64,000 nt of DNA from G963665925 sp963676345 (GTDB lineage: Bacteria; Bacillota; Clostridia; Peptostreptococcales; Acidaminobacteraceae), in the NCBI GenBank assembly GCA_963676345.2, contig CAXXTS010000004.1, positions 248,001-312,000 on the forward strand, read 5' to 3'. A model generated the notes under the pieces. The model had not been told where the DNA came from, did no database searches, and saw only the letters and a program-made list of their open reading frames with translations. Both the position numbers and the translations under genes were made by a program. Below are positions 44,667 to 53,238 of this stretch, piece by piece. Every line of letters starts with the position of its first letter. Within the stretch, counting starts at the first letter, position 1.

Positions 44667-45587
44667 ATGAAAAAGAACTTACTATTAATGTTAATAGCAG
44701 CACTTGCTTTACTGCTCGGAGCTTGTGGGCAAGAAAGTGTCCAAGAGAACCCTGAGGCATCTGATGCGACAGTCGAGTCACCTGCTGAATCAGGCGATCG
44801 GCCTACATTTAAAATTGGTGCCATTCCAGACCAGAATGCATCAAAACTCAACAAACGCTTTGACGAACTTGCCGCTTATGTTTCAGAACAAACGGGTCTT
44901 GAGGTTGAATACGTTCCTACGGTAGACTACGCTGCACTGGTTACAGCCTTTGAACGCGGCGATATCGACCTTGGCTGGTTCGGTGGTCTAACAGGTGTGC
45001 AAGTAAGAAATGCCGTTGATGGTGCTGAAGCCATTGCACAAAGACCGCGTGACGAACAGTTCCACTCTGTCTTTGTAGCACAAAAGGCACTCGGGTTGAA
45101 GTCTATCGAAGAGGTGGCTGGCAAAACCCTGACATTTGGAAGCGAAAGCTCTACATCAGGACACCTTATGCCAAGACACTATCTTATTGAAGCAGGCATT
45201 GATCCAACCGCGGATTTAGAAGGGGCGGCGAACTTCTCAGGCTCTCACGATAAAACATGGAAACTGGTTGAATCGGGCGCATTTGAAGTTGGCGCACTCA
45301 ATGAAGCGGTGTGGGAAGCGGCTACCGAAGAAGGCAAAGTTGACCTTTCAAAGGTAGATGTATTCTATACAACGCCTGCATACTACGACTATAACTGGAC
45401 AATTAATACCGTTGATGAAAAGTTTGGTGAAGGGACCAAAGCCTCTGTTCAGGAAGCCCTGCTGTCCTTTGGCGAAGCCAACCCAGAGGTTATGGACCTT
45501 TTCAAAGATGACAAGTTTATTGAAACGAACAACGCAAATTACAGCGCTATAGAATCCGTTGCCAAGGCTCTTGGCATTATCAATTAA
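44667..45587 (+). CDS. PhnD-family oxyanion-binding lipoprotein (putative selenate type)
   Basis: This 306-residue solute-binding protein has a lipobox LLGAC (Cys20). The mature part shows IPDQNASKLNKRFDELAAYVSEQTG, LGWFGGLTGVQVR, FGSESSTSGHLMPRHYL, SGSHDKTWKLVESG and NYSAIESVAKALGI. These phrases agree, from memory, with the subfamily annotated as putative selenate ABC transporter substrate-binding protein, rather than with classical phosphonate PhnD. Phosphonate or phosphite remains possible. The ATG at 44667 follows GGAGGG. It is the first gene of a three-gene importer. Confidence 0.82.
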   Translation: MKKNLLLMLIAALALLLGACGQESVQENPEASDATVESPAESGDRPTFKIGAIPDQNASKLNKRFDELAAYVSEQTGLEVEYVPTVDYAALVTAFERGDIDLGWFGGLTGVQVRNAVDGAEAIAQRPRDEQFHSVFVAQKALGLKSIEEVAGKTLTFGSESSTSGHLMPRHYLIEAGIDPTADLEGAANFSGSHDKTWKLVESGAFEVGALNEAVWEAATEEGKVDLSKVDVFYTTPAYYDYNWTINTVDEKFGEGTKASVQEALLSFGEANPEVMDLFKDDKFIETNNANYSAIESVAKALGIIN

Positions 45588-45601
45588 ATCCATTAATGTT
45601 T

Positions 45602-45650
45602 GGTGTCAGACGTGTCTTGCGGCAGGTCTGACCCTGCATTTTTTGCTTTT
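45602..45650 (+). terminator. Hairpin with T-run between binding-protein and ATPase genes
   Basis: ggtgtcagac (45602-45611) pairs with gtctgacc (45626-45633), with a TTTTTT run at 45639-45644. It probably attenuates transcription after the binding-protein gene. Confidence 0.55.
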
Positions 45651-45716
45651 ATCCAGTTGATCATGTCTTGGTGGTTCCGTCATTAGGCATGGGTATTGAA
45701 CAGTGAGATGATTAAA

Positions 45717-46472
45717 ATGCAAAAATCTATTTTCATAGAACTAGATCAAGTTTCAAAATCCTACGGTTCACTAAAAGCACTTGAACCCCTGAACTTGAAA
45801 ATTTTTGAAGGCGAGCGTGTAGCTCTGATTGGGCCCAGCGGTGCTGGCAAATCCACTTTACTCGGTATCCTGAGTGGAACAATAGAACCAGATACAGGTA
45901 CCTATACCCTCTGTACTGAATCAATCGATCGTCTTACGATCAGACAACGGGCACACTATGTTGGACTGGTGCGTCAGCATTTTGACCTTGTAGGACCCCT
46001 GAGAACCGTACACAATGTGCTTGCTGGCAACCTTGGAAAGTGGTCCACCTTTAAGTCGCTTTTATCACTAATGCGCCCACAGGAGGTCAGCGCTGCTCGA
46101 CAGGCACTGAAATCAGTGGGTATTGAAGACAAGCTTTACGAAAAAACACACCTTCTCTCCGGTGGTGAACAGCAACGTGTAGCACTCGCTCGCCTCCTCA
46201 TCCAAAACCCCAAAGTCATATTGGCAGATGAACCCGTGGCTTCGCTTGACCCAGCAAGAGCAAGCCAGATTATAGACTTGCTTGTAAATCGCGTTGCCAG
46301 TGATACACACACCCTTGTAGCCAGCCTGCATTCTGTAGAACTGGCACAGGTATACTTTGACCGCATCATTGGCCTTAGGGAAGGCAAAGTGTGGGTCGAT
46401 AAACCCGCTAAATCACTTACCGAAGAAGAACTGACCTCACTCTATTCCCTTGGGCAGGTGTCCTATGCGTAA
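45717..46472 (+). CDS. PhnC-like ABC importer ATPase
   Basis: This 251-residue ATPase energises the oxyanion importer. Walker A is GPSGAGKS (about 44-51), the signature LLSGGEQQR (about 147-155) and Walker B VILADEPVASLDP. PhnC-family Q-loop sequence LVRQHFDLVGPLRTVHNVLAG is present. The start is uncertain: ATG at 45717, ATG at 45708 and TTG at 45696 are all in frame, and GTGAG before 45717 gives the best spacing. Its end overlaps the start of the fused permease by eight bases. Confidence 0.9.
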   Translation: MQKSIFIELDQVSKSYGSLKALEPLNLKIFEGERVALIGPSGAGKSTLLGILSGTIEPDTGTYTLCTESIDRLTIRQRAHYVGLVRQHFDLVGPLRTVHNVLAGNLGKWSTFKSLLSLMRPQEVSAARQALKSVGIEDKLYEKTHLLSGGEQQRVALARLLIQNPKVILADEPVASLDPARASQIIDLLVNRVASDTHTLVASLHSVELAQVYFDRIIGLREGKVWVDKPAKSLTEEELTSLYSLGQVSYA

Positions 46473-48063
46473 GAGACGAATTTATTTGGCAACCTTCTTG
46501 CTGATTGGCTGGGGCTTTTTTTCTGTTGATTGGACAAGCCCACTCATTCACAGGGGGGGTGCAGCAACCGCAAAGCAGCTTTTTAGAGCGCTCATACACC
46601 CCCAGCTTTCAGCAGAAACACTGAATCTGAGCATTCAGTCTGCTGGCATTACCATCAGCTATGCCATCGCAGGCATTAGCATTTCCCTGCTTATTGCCTT
46701 TTTTCTAGGGATATGTGCATCAGGTATTCTGTCAAAAAAAGAAAATGCCAGCGCATTGTCTGCACGAATGATGCGGCACGCCCTGACCTTTATGCGGTCT
46801 ATCCACGAACTCGTCTGGGCATGGTTATTTGTTGCAACATTTGGTCTGTCTCCGCTTTCGGCTATTTTTGCATTAGGCATTCCTTACGGCGGCACACTGG
46901 GACGCATCTTTGCAGATATGCTGCTTGATGTTCCCAAGCCCCCCATAAAAAGCTTGAGTGCCTCAGGGGCAGGCAAACTTCAAAAGCTCTTTTACGGTTA
47001 CTTGCCTTATGCACTCCCTAATATGGTCAGTTACGCCTTTTACCGGTTTGAATGCGCCCTGAGGGCGTCCACCGTTATGAGTTTTGTCGGCCTGGGTGGC
47101 CTTGGCTATCAGATTCAACTCAGCTTAAATGACCTGGAATACAATGAAGCTTTTACCTACTTGTATGCCCTCATTCTTCTGATCTTTCTAATAGAAGTGT
47201 GGAGCAGCCAGCTACGCCATGCCATGATTTCAGGCAGGCAGCAAAACCGTTATCTTGTTAGACTTTCCACTCTGGCAGTTCTCATTAGCATCGCTGTCTC
47301 CTGGGCCTTTATACACACTAAGGAGGGGATCAGCTTCACTGACATTTTCAATGAGAAAAATGGGGTCTACACTCTAAAGTTTATAAGAGGACTTCTTGGC
47401 TATGGTCAAGCTTTGCCTGCCTTTCTAGATAGTACAAAGTGGGCTGAGGCACTGCGTCTTTCTTTTCAAACCCTTCAAATGAGTATATTTGCACTTGTTC
47501 TGGCCGCTTTTTTTGCCCTTCTTCTTGCTTTCCCCGCTGCCCGAAAGAATACCCAAGCCACCCGCGGTCATGCCCTAATGCATGGGTTTGTTTTTTATCC
47601 CATACGACTGCTCCTCATTGTGACGCGCGCCATTCCTGAACTCGTTTGGGCCATGCTCTTTGTCTTCCTTTTTACACCTGGCCCCTTGCCCGGTATACTG
47701 GCACTTGCCGTTCACAACTTTGGTATTCTTGGCAAGCTATGTGCTGAGGTGGTAGAGAACATGGAGAAGTCTCCGCTGGACAGTCTTAAAGCCTCTGGAG
47801 CTGGCAGCATTGTGACCTTGTTTTACGGCGTGCTGCCCCTGACTATCCCCAAGTTCATCACATTTATCCTGTACAGGTGGGAAGTCATTATTCGTACAAC
47901 CATCATCGTAGGCTTTGTCGGTGCCGGTGGACTCGGGCAAGCTTTTAAACTCAGCATGAGCTGGTTCCACTACTCAGACATTACCCTTTACCTCATTTGC
48001 TACCTCATGCTAATTGGTGCTGTGGATAAACTCGCCAATTATCTGCGCCGCGCTGTGGACTAA
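46465..48063 (+). CDS. PhnE-like ABC importer permease, two permease copies fused
   Basis: This 532-residue membrane protein contains two tandem PhnE-type permease units (about 1-265 and 285-532). Each has its own ATPase-contact loop: SLSASGAGKLQKLFYGYLPYALP (about 169-191) and SLKASGAGSIVTLFYGVLPLTIP (about 440-462). Most relatives encode single units that dimerise or two separate genes. The ATG at 46465 overlaps the ATPase stop. It completes a binding protein/ATPase/permease set. The terminator at 48083-48116 follows. Confidence 0.9.
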   Translation: MRKRRIYLATFLLIGWGFFSVDWTSPLIHRGGAATAKQLFRALIHPQLSAETLNLSIQSAGITISYAIAGISISLLIAFFLGICASGILSKKENASALSARMMRHALTFMRSIHELVWAWLFVATFGLSPLSAIFALGIPYGGTLGRIFADMLLDVPKPPIKSLSASGAGKLQKLFYGYLPYALPNMVSYAFYRFECALRASTVMSFVGLGGLGYQIQLSLNDLEYNEAFTYLYALILLIFLIEVWSSQLRHAMISGRQQNRYLVRLSTLAVLISIAVSWAFIHTKEGISFTDIFNEKNGVYTLKFIRGLLGYGQALPAFLDSTKWAEALRLSFQTLQMSIFALVLAAFFALLLAFPAARKNTQATRGHALMHGFVFYPIRLLLIVTRAIPELVWAMLFVFLFTPGPLPGILALAVHNFGILGKLCAEVVENMEKSPLDSLKASGAGSIVTLFYGVLPLTIPKFITFILYRWEVIIRTTIIVGFVGAGGLGQAFKLSMSWFHYSDITLYLICYLMLIGAVDKLANYLRRAVD

Positions 48064-48082
48064 AAAGAAATTGTGGATTATA

Positions 48083-48120
48083 AAAGCCGCTGATGCAGAC
48101 CTGCACCGGCGGCTTTCTTT
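48083..48120. terminator. Bidirectional terminator between oxyanion importer and ptsI
   Basis: aaagccgc (48083-48090) pairs with gcggcttt (48109-48116), with inner tgca/tgca pairing. TTTCTTT follows on plus and TTTTAT on minus. Confidence 0.7.
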
Positions 48121-48138
48121 GTAAAAGAACCTCTATGA

Positions 48139-49836
48139 CTATAATACATCTCTTAGACGCTGTTTCACTGCATTGGCTGTCGGCAGTTCGAGTACAGTGT
48201 CAACCAAATCCCCTAAGGTGTTCTTGTTAAAACTTCGGATTTGCTCACGCACGCGCAAAACTGCGGATGGACTTACGCTAAATTCATCTAGTCCCATTGC
48301 AAACCAAAGTGGTACAAGCGCTTCAATACCTGCCGCTTCGCCGCACATGCCTACCCATATCCCTGCCTTGTGACCATTTTCAATCACCATGTGAACCAGT
48401 CTTAAAACAGAGGGATGCATAGGTGTGTACAGATCAGATATCTGCTGATTCATCCTGTCAACAGCTACGGTATATTGTACGAGGTCGTTGGTTCCGATGC
48501 TGAAAAAATCCACTTCTTTTGCAAACAAATCAGACAGCATGGCTGCTGAAGGAATCTCAATCATCATACCAATCTCGATAGCCGTATCATAGGCTATTTT
48601 CTCGTGCTTTAATGCTGCCATTGCACTTGCAACATAAGCCTTTGCACATCGAATCTCCTCGATGGATGAAATCATTGGAAACATAATTTTCGCCTTACCA
48701 TAAGCACTGGCACGCAAAATGGCGCGCAGTTGGGTCATAAAAACCGCTTCTTCATTTAAGCAATAACGAATAGCGCGATACCCTAAAAAGGGGTTCATTT
48801 CTTCTTTCATATTCAAATAAGGAATATTTTTATCACCGCCGACATCCAGGGTGCGTATGATTACAGGGCGGTCCGCTAGGCCCTCAACCACTTTTTTGTA
48901 AGCCTGAAACTGCTGTTCTTCTGTTGGCAGGCTATCTCTGTCCATATATAAAAATTCGCTTCTGAACAAGCCCACCCCTTCGCCGTCATTTTCAAGAACA
49001 AGTGCTATATCTTCAGGCCCCGCAATATTGCAGGCGATTTCAACCCGTCGCCCACACAAGGATGTACTAGAGAGCCCTTTCATTTTCCCCAGCGCCTCTT
49101 TTTTTTGGTCATAAGCGCGCTTCTTTTTGCGGTAGCTGTCCAATGTTTCCTGACTCGGGTCAGCAATCACCACACCTGCGCCGCCATCAACAATGACAAG
49201 GGTTCCATCTTCAAGTGTATCCATAATTTCTGACACGCCTACAACTGCAGGCATCTCCATCTTACGTGCCATAATGGCAGAGTGGGATGCTGCTCCACCA
49301 ATTTCAGTGATAAACCCCAGCACACTCTTCTTTGACATTTGAGCCGTATCCGATGGGGTGAGGTCATGGCATAATAAAATCACCGGTTCATCCCTACCCT
49401 GCATAATCATGCCATCTTGACCCAGTAAGTTGTTTCGTACCCGTCCTAGCACATCGCGAATATCTGCCGCACGTTCCTGCAAATACGGATTATCCATGGC
49501 ACTGAAAAGTGCCTCAAAAGAATCCTGTGCCCGCCCCACGGCTTCTGGACCACCGAGGCCTACTTTTATTCCTTCTTCAATTTTCCCTATTATTTCTGGG
49601 TCTTTTAAAAGCATTTCGTGGGCTTCAAAAATACGTGCTTCCTCCTGCCCCAGCTCTGTTTCTGCTTGTATTCTTATCGCGTGAATCTGGTCAAGTGCCC
49701 TCCCTAAAGCGCACTCAAGTTTTTCTTTCTCAATCGCCTGCGATTCAACCACATAGGTCTCTGATCTGTCTTTGATAAGGTGTTTGAATACGTGAGCTAT
49801 TGCGATACCTGCAGATGCAGGAATTCCTTTTATCAT
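48139..49836 (-). CDS. ptsI: PTS Enzyme I (phosphoenolpyruvate-protein phosphotransferase)
   Basis: This 565-residue soluble enzyme takes phosphate from phosphoenolpyruvate and passes it to HPr. The phosphorylated histidine is His185 in GGAASHSAIMARKMEMPAVVG. The C-terminal PEP-binding barrel has FLYMDRDSLPTEEQQF, RTLDVGGDK, MIEIPSAA and FFSIGTNDLVQY. It is the last gene of a ten-gene operon that also encodes HPr, IIA, IIB and IIC. It therefore completes the phosphorelay in one unit. The length is normal for the family. Confidence 0.97.
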   Translation of the reverse strand: MIKGIPASAGIAIAHVFKHLIKDRSETYVVESQAIEKEKLECALGRALDQIHAIRIQAETELGQEEARIFEAHEMLLKDPEIIGKIEEGIKVGLGGPEAVGRAQDSFEALFSAMDNPYLQERAADIRDVLGRVRNNLLGQDGMIMQGRDEPVILLCHDLTPSDTAQMSKKSVLGFITEIGGAASHSAIMARKMEMPAVVGVSEIMDTLEDGTLVIVDGGAGVVIADPSQETLDSYRKKKRAYDQKKEALGKMKGLSSTSLCGRRVEIACNIAGPEDIALVLENDGEGVGLFRSEFLYMDRDSLPTEEQQFQAYKKVVEGLADRPVIIRTLDVGGDKNIPYLNMKEEMNPFLGYRAIRYCLNEEAVFMTQLRAILRASAYGKAKIMFPMISSIEEIRCAKAYVASAMAALKHEKIAYDTAIEIGMMIEIPSAAMLSDLFAKEVDFFSIGTNDLVQYTVAVDRMNQQISDLYTPMHPSVLRLVHMVIENGHKAGIWVGMCGEAAGIEALVPLWFAMGLDEFSVSPSAVLRVREQIRSFNKNTLGDLVDTVLELPTANAVKQRLRDVL

Positions 49837-49861
49837 CTTGTCCCCCTATCTGCCGGTTCCC

Positions 49862-50617
49862 CTATGCACTCTCTTCAACATGACCCATTTTCTCAAGTGA
49901 TTTTGCTGCTGCCTGGTCTAAAACAACCACTAAATCTGGATGGAGCTGAAGAATCGAGGCTGGAACCGATGGTGTGATGGGTCCATAGAGCATTTTTGCC
50001 ACAATATCAGCCTTGTCAGAACCGCTGGCAATCAGGACAATGCGACGAGACTTCATAATGGTTTTAATGCCCATGCTGATGGCTTGACGCGGTACCGCCT
50101 CAGCCGAATCAAAAAAACGGGCGTTGGCACTGATGGTGCTTTCGTCTAAGTCTACCCGATGCGTGGCTGCCTCAAAGCGGACATCGGGTTCGTTAAATCC
50201 GATGTGCCCGTTGTGTCCAATACCAAGAACCTGCACATCTATACCACCCTCTGAGGTGATTGCGCTTTCATAGCGTCGGCATTCTGCTTCAATATCAGTC
50301 GCGAGGCCATTTGGAATGTTGATGTGTTCGGACGCTATGTCTACATGATTAAACAAGTGGGTTTGCATAAAGTGCCTGTAACTCTGAGCATCATTTATGC
50401 CCAGTCCGATATACTCATCCAGATTAAAGGTTTTCACACCCCTAAAAGATAGGGTTCCCTCCGAACACATGCTGGACAAGGCTTCATACATCCCAAGTGG
50501 GGTACTGCCTGTTGCAAGTCCAAGAACACTGTCTGGCTTGACAGTAAGCTGAGCTGCAAGAATCCACGCAGCCCGCCTGCTCATTTTTTTATAGTTTTCT
50601 TCAATTAGAATGCGCAT
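49862..50617 (-). CDS. nagB: Glucosamine-6-phosphate deaminase
   Basis: This 251-residue enzyme converts glucosamine 6-phosphate to fructose 6-phosphate and ammonia. Family blocks are LGLATGSTPLGMYEAL, FNLDEYIGL, GIGHNGHIGFNEPDVRFEAATHRVDL and the late SGSDKADIV. It overlaps the end of nagA by 13 bases. It is the last catabolic step of the amino-sugar operon before glycolysis. Confidence 0.97.
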   Translation of the reverse strand: MRILIEENYKKMSRRAAWILAAQLTVKPDSVLGLATGSTPLGMYEALSSMCSEGTLSFRGVKTFNLDEYIGLGINDAQSYRHFMQTHLFNHVDIASEHINIPNGLATDIEAECRRYESAITSEGGIDVQVLGIGHNGHIGFNEPDVRFEAATHRVDLDESTISANARFFDSAEAVPRQAISMGIKTIMKSRRIVLIASGSDKADIVAKMLYGPITPSVPASILQLHPDLVVVLDQAAAKSLEKMGHVEESA

Positions 50618-51804
50618 TTCTTACCTCCAAACACCACTTCTCCATCTATATAAGTCTGAACCACTTCCAGCGCGTCTGAAAGTACTGCAAAATCTGCATG
50701 ACAGCCCTCTACTATGCGCCCCATCAAATCGAGTCCCAACATATTTGCAGGTACCGTAGAAGCCATAAATAGCGCCTCGCCGGGAGGCAACCCAAGCGCC
50801 TGACTTACATTGCGTACAGCTGTGTCCATTGTCAACACACTCCCCGCAAGGGTACCATCTTCCAGCTGTGCCCGCTTGCTGTCTGTATGAACATCAAGAT
50901 CGCCCAGCTTATAGGTTCCTGGTGGCATGCAGGCAGCACACATGGCGTCTGTTATGAGCATGAGGCGTTCAGGACCCTTTGCTCGGTAGGCTATTTTCAG
51001 GGCACCTGCATGCACGTGAATTTCATCTGCAATCAACTCACTATAAACCTCTGTCGCAAGTGCGGCACCCACCACCCCCGGCTCTCTATGGTGTAGGCCG
51101 CGCATGGCATTATACAGATGTGTCACACTGCTTGCACCATATTCAATTGCCTCAAGGGCGCGTTCATAGCTTGCATTGGAGTGACCAATAGAAAGTCGAA
51201 TATGAGGCCAGCGCGCCTTCATTTCAAGTAAGAAAGCATTGTCTTCATCACGTTCAGGTGCATAAGTCACCAGCTGAACAAGATCTTCGATACCCTCAAT
51301 AAAATCCGTACTGGGCGCTGTCAAATGCGATAAAGCATGGGCACCCGCTTTTTCATTATTTAGAAATGGCCCTTCCAGATGCATGCCTAAAATACGAGCA
51401 CCCCTACAAAGCTGTGTGTTCTCACTACACCTGCGCGCCTGGCGAATAGCCTGAGCAGCCTCATGCACCCGACTTTTATTATGAGCAACCGTTGCCCCTA
51501 AAAAACCGGTCACACCTTTTTCCAAAAGCACTCTAGAAATGGTTTCCACTGACCTGCACTGCCCATCCATTACATCAGCTCCAGCAGCACCATGGATATG
51601 TACATCTATAAATCCTGGTGCAAGCACCTGAACTCTTTGATGCGACCACTCGATTTCAGACCGGTTTATGCCCGCATATTCTATCTGTGTGTCCAGCTCA
51701 TGTTCTGGACACACACAAAGAATATGGCTGTCAAAAATGACAGCCATGTTTTCCTCAAGCGATTTTCCAACCAATAATTTATCTGCAAAAAGCACTTTAG
51801 TCAT
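50605..51804 (-). CDS. nagA: N-acetylglucosamine-6-phosphate deacetylase
   Basis: This 399-residue amidohydrolase removes acetate from N-acetylglucosamine 6-phosphate. The metal motif HIH (His69, His71) lies in GFIDVHIHGAAG. Further blocks are GMHLEGPFLN, SIGHSNASYE, VTHLYNAM and LITDAM. It overlaps the MupG-like gene by eight bases at its start and nagB by 13 bases at its end, giving tight translational coupling. Confidence 0.96.
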   Translation of the reverse strand: MTKVLFADKLLVGKSLEENMAVIFDSHILCVCPEHELDTQIEYAGINRSEIEWSHQRVQVLAPGFIDVHIHGAAGADVMDGQCRSVETISRVLLEKGVTGFLGATVAHNKSRVHEAAQAIRQARRCSENTQLCRGARILGMHLEGPFLNNEKAGAHALSHLTAPSTDFIEGIEDLVQLVTYAPERDEDNAFLLEMKARWPHIRLSIGHSNASYERALEAIEYGASSVTHLYNAMRGLHHREPGVVGAALATEVYSELIADEIHVHAGALKIAYRAKGPERLMLITDAMCAACMPPGTYKLGDLDVHTDSKRAQLEDGTLAGSVLTMDTAVRNVSQALGLPPGEALFMASTVPANMLGLDLMGRIVEGCHADFAVLSDALEVVQTYIDGEVVFGGKKCAF

Positions 51805-52891
51805 TTTCAGATACCTTCATTCTAAACTTTTGCCAAGGCTCAATCCGGTCCAGCAGATAAAGCTCATCCTCAGAAATGCGTCCTACCACATTGGTGCGTC
51901 CGCTATTTTCCATATCACGCAGGGCAATTTGAAGTTCTCCAGCATATCGCGTATAAAGGGAACTCTCAATAAGAATATCGCCACGTCGTATCGGTGCTGT
52001 GTTAAAGGGTTCAAAGTGTGTCCCCTTGTATTTCACTCGGCTCTGTGTTGAGCGAATCATATAGGCAGAAACATCTCCGCGGTTAAAATGCGGTTCTTCC
52101 AGTACTATACGTCGCATCACGTCTGGCAAGTCTGATTCCAGCTCGGCTTTCAGCTCCAGCATATAGGGACTCAATGCCCCCAGCGCTTCCAGCTCGGCGT
52201 CTGATGCAAAGGCATTTGCGATAATCACATCATCAATCAGCCCCGTACCAAACAAATCCTTAGCCTGAACTTCAATAGGCAGTGTTCTATGTGCTTCAAG
52301 AGTACACAGCCCTTCATTTACAGGCCATGGTCCAAAATCAGCACTGTGTGAATTTACAAAGGCCGCTGTACGGATTCCCTTTTTCTTGAACTGCCTTGAA
52401 CATTTCATAAAATGGTCCCGACTCAGTCCTGTATAGCGGTGTGGGTAAAAATTATGACACCCAATCAACTTTGAGACATCGGGCTGATAGCTCAAGATAT
52501 TCTCAAGGTACTTTGTGCCCCCGCTCATATTGATTTCAATCATAAGGGCTTCATCGTTGAAGGTCATAAAGCTCTCTTCATTCCCTGAATAACCTAGGTC
52601 AAGGCGAATGCCCGACAGGCCAAGCTCTTTGAAAAAGGACAAATCCGTATATGTTGTACCCAGGGTTTCAAAGACCTCTGGTGACACATCGGCAATAACC
52701 ATCATGCCGAGTTCAGAGGCCGTTTTACATATTTGCTTAAAATCCTCAAAACTCGATGCGCCTTCTGCCACAGAAATCAGGCAGGTGAAAATTCTCGTGA
52801 AGCCACACGCATGGGCTTTCTTAATGTAGTCTACAAAAGCCTCGACTGGGGCTTGGTCTGGATAAACTGAAATGCCTAAGCTCCGACGCAT
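51797..52891 (-). CDS. MupG-like GH170 phospho-glycosidase (DUF871)
   Basis: This 364-residue protein matches DUF871/MupG. It has an N-terminal TIM-barrel domain (RRSLGISVYPDQAP, IRLDLGYSG, IGCHNFYPHRYTGLS) and a C-terminal cyclophilin-like domain (about 245-364). In Staphylococcus aureus, MupG cleaves PTS-imported MurNAc-6-phosphate-GlcNAc to MurNAc 6-phosphate and GlcNAc. No murQ etherase gene occurs in this operon, so the natural substrate here may be another 6-phospho disaccharide. It overlaps the IIA gene by 16 bases. Confidence 0.87.
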   Translation of the reverse strand: MRRSLGISVYPDQAPVEAFVDYIKKAHACGFTRIFTCLISVAEGASSFEDFKQICKTASELGMMVIADVSPEVFETLGTTYTDLSFFKELGLSGIRLDLGYSGNEESFMTFNDEALMIEINMSGGTKYLENILSYQPDVSKLIGCHNFYPHRYTGLSRDHFMKCSRQFKKKGIRTAAFVNSHSADFGPWPVNEGLCTLEAHRTLPIEVQAKDLFGTGLIDDVIIANAFASDAELEALGALSPYMLELKAELESDLPDVMRRIVLEEPHFNRGDVSAYMIRSTQSRVKYKGTHFEPFNTAPIRRGDILIESSLYTRYAGELQIALRDMENSGRTNVVGRISEDELYLLDRIEPWQKFRMKVSEND

Positions 52892-53208
52892 GCAGACTCA
52901 CCACCCGACATTTTTACATATAGGTCAACAAACTCCTTAGCCATCTGCGATATCGTAATGGCATTCATCAGATGGTCTTGAGCATGGATCAACAGCAGTG
53001 AAACTTCTGTTTTCTCTCCATCCGCCTCAGACTGAATAAGCTTCGTCTGTGATTTGTGCGCCTGCGCTATTTTCTCGTCTGCTGCATCAAGAAGGCCACG
53101 TGCCTGCTCAAAATCTCCCGCTTTGGCCTTAGATATAGCCTCAATACACAAACTTCTGCCTTCACCGCTATGTGCTATTAATGAAAATACAATGGTCTCC
53201 ATATTCAT
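52876..53208 (-). CDS. PTS lactose/cellobiose family IIA component
   Basis: This 110-residue cytoplasmic phosphocarrier has a three-helix bundle typical of the Lac/Cel IIA family. The active histidine is in LLIHAQDHLM (His75). It receives phosphate from HPr and passes it to the IIB component encoded upstream at 56175. A start at the second methionine is possible. The final residues overlap the start of the MupG-like gene. Confidence 0.93.
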   Translation of the reverse strand: MNMETIVFSLIAHSGEGRSLCIEAISKAKAGDFEQARGLLDAADEKIAQAHKSQTKLIQSEADGEKTEVSLLLIHAQDHLMNAITISQMAKEFVDLYVKMSGGESACVGA

Positions 53209-53238
53209 GATACTGCTCCTTTTCTCACCGCATTATTT

